Shown: one piece after another, positions 22,642 to 25,749 of the stretch
How positions within the stretch are numbered: position 1 is the stretch's first letter
How the letters are laid out: every line of letters begins with the position of its first letter
From: Coriobacteriaceae bacterium
GTDB lineage: Bacteria > Actinomycetota > Coriobacteriia > Coriobacteriales > Coriobacteriaceae
Assembly: GCA_902363125.1 (NCBI GenBank)
Contig: CABIZD010000006.1
Location: 122,500 to 148,248 of the forward strand
Length of the DNA stretch: 25,749 bases
Direction: 5' to 3'
Made by a program: the position numbers and the translations under genes
The notes under the pieces: model-generated
Databases searched by the model: none
Seen by the model: only the letters and a program-made list of their open reading frames with translations
Told to the model about the DNA's origin: nothing

Positions 22642-24405
22642 TTACTTGCTCGCGAAGAGCCAGACCAGGATGATCACCAGGATTGCGGCGACGATGCAGA
22701 CGATGGCGCCGGTGAATTTGATGCGTGAGTCGCGGGTACGCTCGCGCACCGCGTCCTCGGTGGCTTCGAGCTGGGTAACCTCTCGCTCGGTCTCGGCGTG
22801 TTCGGCTTTGTCTCGGGCCAAGGATCCTGCAAGCGACTCAGTGATCTCTGGGTGGTCGTGTACCTCGGTCGCCTGCTCGATGATCGACTGTGCATGTGCG
22901 GCATCTGCTTGGGCGTTGGCGATGGTCTGCTCCTGGTCCCGGCGTGCCTTGTCCTCGGCAGTGATCTTCTCGCGCAGTTCGCGCTGACGAGTCGCGGCGG
23001 CGGTTTTTGCGGTCTGCAGCTCGTCGCGCGCGGCATCGGCCTCTGCCGTCACGGCCTGATGGGCTCGCTTGGCGTCGGCGATGGGGGCCTGCGCCTGTTC
23101 GACGGCCTGCTCGGCTGCGGCAAGCGAGTGCTCAAGGTCGGCGGTGATGCGCGGGACATCTTCTTCGGCTTTTCGCAGGGCATCTGCCGTGTCGGAGATC
23201 TGCATCGAGAGCTCGCTGGTGCGCACCGTATAGTTGGCGGGATTTGCCGAGGGATTGCGTTGCAGCTCGGCATACTCATGGCGCAGCGTCTCGAGCTGGG
23301 CGCGCGTGGCGTCGACGGTTTGTTGTGCGGCCGCAATGCCGGCGTCTCGCTCGGCCTTCACCTTGTCGCGGATGCGCTTGGAATCCTCAAGACGTCGAAC
23401 GAGGCGGTTGCCGGTCTCGCGAGAGCTCGCCTCGCGGGCCTCCACGGCGTCGAGCGCGGCCTTCAGGCGGAGCTCAGTCGCGTCATCCTCTGTCTTCATT
23501 TGTTCGAGCTGACCCTTGAGCTCTGCTACTTTGGAAGCATGGACATCGCGATCGATTTCGGCTGCCGCAGCGGTCTTTTGCGCCGTGGCGATCGCCTGGC
23601 GCTGGTCGGCGACGATCTGGTCGTAGCGGCCTGCGATATCCTGGCGCGTCTCGAGTTCCTCGGCCTGATCGGCAATGCGCTGCTCAAGTTCGGCCAGGTG
23701 GGCGCGGGCATCGGCAAGTGCCTTTTTCGCGGCGTTCATCTCGCGCATGGCCGAGGCGCCCTGGGCGATAAAGGTGCCCACGGCGTTCGCAGTGTTCGAG
23801 ACAGCGGTCCCCAGATCGCGGCTCGCGGCGGGGGAGTGCGGGGCGGTCGGGCGAGCGGTGTCGGCAGCGTCCGCATCGGCAACCTGCGGCGCGGCGATAT
23901 TGCCGGTACCGCCCTCGACCACAGAAAAGCCTGCTGCGTGCGGATCGACCGCATCGGCGCCAATCGTGGGGTGCTCGAGCTGCAGAAACGAGGGCATGGT
24001 GCTGCCCTGGTCGGCAACCGGAGTCTCGCCGGGCACAAAGGTCGAGGCCGCCACGGCGGCCTCCTCTTCCTCGGCATCAATATCGGCATCGGCGACGGCG
24101 TTTTTCATCGCTTTGACAGCATCCATCATGGAGTCCATGACGGCATCGAGCTCTTCTTCCGAAGACACCTCGATGGGGCCCGCTGCTTGCGGGGCGTCGT
24201 CCTGTACAGGGGCGTCGTCCTGAGCGGGCGCATCGTCGTTTTGCTCATCGGCGTTTTCTGTTTCGGGGGTTTCCGCCGTAGCGCTTTCGTTCAAGATGGG
24301 GTCGTCGATGTCGATACCATCGCAGGTCACAGCGTCAGTATCTGCGGTGACGTTTGCGGAATCATCAATATGCTGTTGAGTCTGGGGGTCCAGCTCGTCT
24401 GTCAT
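22642..24405 (-). CDS. Tail-anchored coiled-coil protein, function unknown
   Basis: 587 residues. The N-terminal ~150 are strongly acidic (runs of D/E with repeated AQDDAPVQDDAP-like segments), then an Ala/Pro-rich region to about 200. A long heptad-rich coiled coil follows (about 220-550) full of Ala, Glu, Gln, Lys and Arg, with one break around NPSANPANYT. It ends in a single hydrophobic helix (GAIVCIVAAILVIILVWLF) and only three residues (ASK), so it is C-terminally anchored with the bulk in the cytoplasm. ATG 24405 is preferred: GAGGAG lies 9 bases upstream, while ATG 24411 is only 3 bases from it. It is a lone minus-strand gene. A structural, polar-scaffold or envelope-tethering role is conceivable but not shown. 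Confidence 0.8.
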   Translation of the reverse strand: MTDELDPQTQQHIDDSANVTADTDAVTCDGIDIDDPILNESATAETPETENADEQNDDAPAQDDAPVQDDAPQAAGPIEVSSEEELDAVMDSMMDAVKAMKNAVADADIDAEEEEAAVAASTFVPGETPVADQGSTMPSFLQLEHPTIGADAVDPHAAGFSVVEGGTGNIAAPQVADADAADTARPTAPHSPAASRDLGTAVSNTANAVGTFIAQGASAMREMNAAKKALADARAHLAELEQRIADQAEELETRQDIAGRYDQIVADQRQAIATAQKTAAAAEIDRDVHASKVAELKGQLEQMKTEDDATELRLKAALDAVEAREASSRETGNRLVRRLEDSKRIRDKVKAERDAGIAAAQQTVDATRAQLETLRHEYAELQRNPSANPANYTVRTSELSMQISDTADALRKAEEDVPRITADLEHSLAAAEQAVEQAQAPIADAKRAHQAVTAEADAARDELQTAKTAAATRQRELREKITAEDKARRDQEQTIANAQADAAHAQSIIEQATEVHDHPEITESLAGSLARDKAEHAETEREVTQLEATEDAVRERTRDSRIKFTGAIVCIVAAILVIILVWLFASK

Positions 24406-24496
24406 AGGCATGTGCTCCTCATCGTTGTTTGTCACCCTATGATAAAGTCTCGCGCCGACATCCCGCGCGCCGCAGCAAAGTTTCAAAACGTGTTCG

Positions 24497-24688
24497 ATGG
24501 CTCGATCTGATAGCAATAACTCGATCGCTTTATTCAGTTTGTACTTGACAATCCCTTCGCCGAACGACGTGGTGCCGTTCGCCTGCCATGGGCTTTATTT
24601 TTCACTTGAAGAAGCTAAAGTTGCATTTCAGCTTTTGGCGCGTGAAGTTGGATGCGCGCAGTCGGCGGGCGTGCCCGTCGCGATTTGA
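24497..24688 (+). CDS. Possible small protein, 63 residues (doubtful)
   Basis: An open frame in the 24406-24699 gap, starting MARSDSNNSIAL and ending SAGVPVAI. It ends 11 bases before the SDR start and contains one plausible amphipathic helix (SLEEAKVAFQLLAREVG). There is no ribosome site before its ATG and no recognised family. A TTGACA at about 24548 lies inside it and could belong to the SDR promoter instead, although no -10 follows at the right distance. Confidence 0.2.
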   Translation: MARSDSNNSIALFSLYLTIPSPNDVVPFACHGLYFSLEEAKVAFQLLAREVGCAQSAGVPVAI

Positions 24689-24699
24689 AAGGACTTTGT

Positions 24700-25500
24700 A
24701 TGGGACTTTTCACTGGTAAGACCGTGATCGTCACCGGCGGCGGCAAGGCCACGCTTAAGGACGGTTCCGCTGGCTCCATCGGCTACGGCATCGATATCGC
24801 ATTTGCCAAGGAGGGCGCGAACCTCGTCATCACCGGCCGCAACGTCGCCAAGCTCGAGGCCGCCAAGGAGTCTCTCGAGGCCGAGTACGGCGTCAAGGTT
24901 CTGCCTGTTCAGGCCGATGTCTCGGCTGGTCAGGACAACGAGGCCGTCGTCCAGAACGTCATCGACAAGGCCATTGAGGAGTTCGGCCGCATCGACGCCG
25001 TCGTCAACAATGCTCAGGCCAGCGCCTCGGGCGTGACCATCGCCGATCACACCATGGATCAGTTCAACCTGGCCATTTACTCTGGCCTGTATGCCACCTA
25101 CCTGTACATGCAGAAGGCCTATCCGCACCTGAAGGAGACCAAGGGCTCCGTGGTCAACTTCGCTTCGGGCGCCGGCCTGTTTGGCAATTATGGCCAGTGC
25201 AGCTATGCCGCCGCCAAGGAGGGCATCCGCGGCCTGACCCGCGTTGCCGCCAACGAGTGGGGCAAGGACGGCATCAACGTCAACATCGTGTGCCCGCTTG
25301 CTTGGACCGCTGCGCTCGAGAACTTCCAGGATGCCTATCCCGAGGCGTTCAAGGCCAACGTCCACATGCCGCCGGCGGGTCACTACGGCGACGTCGAGAA
25401 GGAGATCGGCCGCGTTGTCGTTCAGCTCTGCGGTCCCGACTTTAAGTACATGAACGGCGAGACCGTCACCCTCGAGGGTGGCATGGGCCAGCGGCCTTAG
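24700..25500 (+). CDS. SDR-family NAD(P)-dependent oxidoreductase
   Basis: 266 residues, the size of a classical short-chain dehydrogenase. The cofactor loop is expanded: TGGG at 12-15 is followed by KATLKDGSA before GSIGYGI, where classical members have TGxxxGIG. Further motifs: ADVS, NNAQA (in place of NNAG), FASGAG with the catalytic Ser, and YAAAK with the catalytic Tyr and Lys, then a C-terminal GGMGQRP. The substrate cannot be assigned. AAAGGA lies 6 bases before ATG 24700; an upstream ATG at 24652 lacks support. Codons are almost all C/G-ending, a sign of high expression. A terminator-like hairpin and the second copy of the 114-bp repeat follow directly. Confidence 0.93.
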   Translation: MGLFTGKTVIVTGGGKATLKDGSAGSIGYGIDIAFAKEGANLVITGRNVAKLEAAKESLEAEYGVKVLPVQADVSAGQDNEAVVQNVIDKAIEEFGRIDAVVNNAQASASGVTIADHTMDQFNLAIYSGLYATYLYMQKAYPHLKETKGSVVNFASGAGLFGNYGQCSYAAAKEGIRGLTRVAANEWGKDGINVNIVCPLAWTAALENFQDAYPEAFKANVHMPPAGHYGDVEKEIGRVVVQLCGPDFKYMNGETVTLEGGMGQRP

Positions 25501-25502
25501 GG

Positions 25503-25530
25503 GTTACGCGGTTTTACCAAACCGCGTAAC
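25503..25530 (+). terminator. 12-bp hairpin directly after the SDR gene
   Basis: GTTACGCGGTTT, loop TACC, AAACCGCGTAAC: a perfect stem two bases after the stop codon. Compared with the hairpin after queA, two G-C/C-G pairs are swapped on both arms, keeping the pairing. Confidence 0.7.
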
Positions 25531-25533
25531 GGC

Positions 25534-25647
25534 TCGACGCTGCGCGGGCCGCATTTGGACAATCTGACGTTCAACTTCAAGGGCGCGACCAGAAGGTCAG
25601 CGCCCTTTCGTTTCACGTCACCTTGTCTCAAATGCGGCCCGCTCGCT
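25534..25647. repeat. 114-bp folded repeat, copy 2
   Basis: 113 of 114 positions match 22284-22397, in the same orientation and 3250 bases apart. In this copy the outer arm GCGGGCCGCATTTG (25544-25557) pairs perfectly with 25629-25642. Confidence 0.9.
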
Positions 25648-25680
25648 CATATGACCCAATCCGCTGTCAAGAGCCACAAT

Positions 25681-25716
25681 GGCCCCGCCGACCGCTTGCA
25701 ATCGGTCGGCGGGGCC
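25681..25716. terminator. 14-bp GC-rich hairpin near the window end
   Basis: GGCCCCGCCGACCG (25681-25694), loop CTTGCAAT, CGGTCGGCGGGGCC (25703-25716), a perfect stem with no T-run. It may terminate transcription from beyond the window. The last 33 bases show nothing else. Confidence 0.5.
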
Positions 25717-25749
25717 TGCCGTTGAACCCGTCCCGGTCCGCCCCCGGCA

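Noticed and set aside
22798..24510. 570-residue open frame on the plus strand
   Set aside because: Antisense to the coiled-coil gene; Gly/Leu/Arg-rich shadow with no motifs or ribosome site.

Overview
The window looks like chromosomal DNA of a gut coriobacterium, most likely Collinsella or a close relative (inference). Grounds: GC-rich coding DNA with strong C/G-ending codon bias in several genes, clear Shine-Dalgarno sites, class III fructose-bisphosphatase, large DUF4430 surface proteins and queH/queA queuosine genes. No tRNA, rRNA, CRISPR array, phage gene or complete insertion sequence was recognised.

Layout. (1) 1-4066, plus strand: two overlapping genes for cell-surface proteins. The first is cut by the window edge and carries tandem 366-bp DUF4430 repeats, a PQQ-like beta-propeller, a Listeria-Bacteroides repeat and a C-terminal anchor. 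The second is an N-terminally anchored DUF4430 protein. (2) 4087-4512: non-coding, two terminators around a degenerate array with an exact 62-bp period. (3) 4539-7556, minus strand: two GtrA-type membrane proteins downstream of fbp. (4) 7557-8838: divergent control region and a DegV/FakB-like protein. (5) 8849-14925: a TIM-barrel-like protein, a 56-residue membrane protein, an RsmB/F-type RNA methyltransferase, a methionyl-tRNA-synthetase-like class I ligase, a DUF3267 zincin-like membrane protein and queH. (6) 14987-20908: an arginine deiminase island. One arm (minus) has an arginine deiminase and an XRE/S24-like regulator; the other (plus) has a YfcC-type carrier, a second arginine deiminase and an ornithine carbamoyltransferase. 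(7) 21042-25500: queA, a repeat-rich intergenic region, a tail-anchored coiled-coil protein and an SDR oxidoreductase.

How the genes fit together. The arginine island would import arginine, deiminate it to citrulline and ammonia, and convert citrulline to ornithine and carbamoyl phosphate. Carbamate kinase, the ATP-yielding step, is not in the window. The island lies between queH and queA, which catalyse consecutive late steps of queuosine synthesis, so it may be an insertion. Its codon use is more A/T-ending than that of its neighbours.

The most unusual non-coding features are the 62-bp array at 4135-4443 and a ~145-bp structured element present twice (22254-22397 and 25503-25647). Each copy of that element abuts the stop codon of an unrelated gene, and its first hairpin differs by compensatory base-pair swaps. 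A 19-bp-arm palindrome and a REP-like pair lie beside the first copy.
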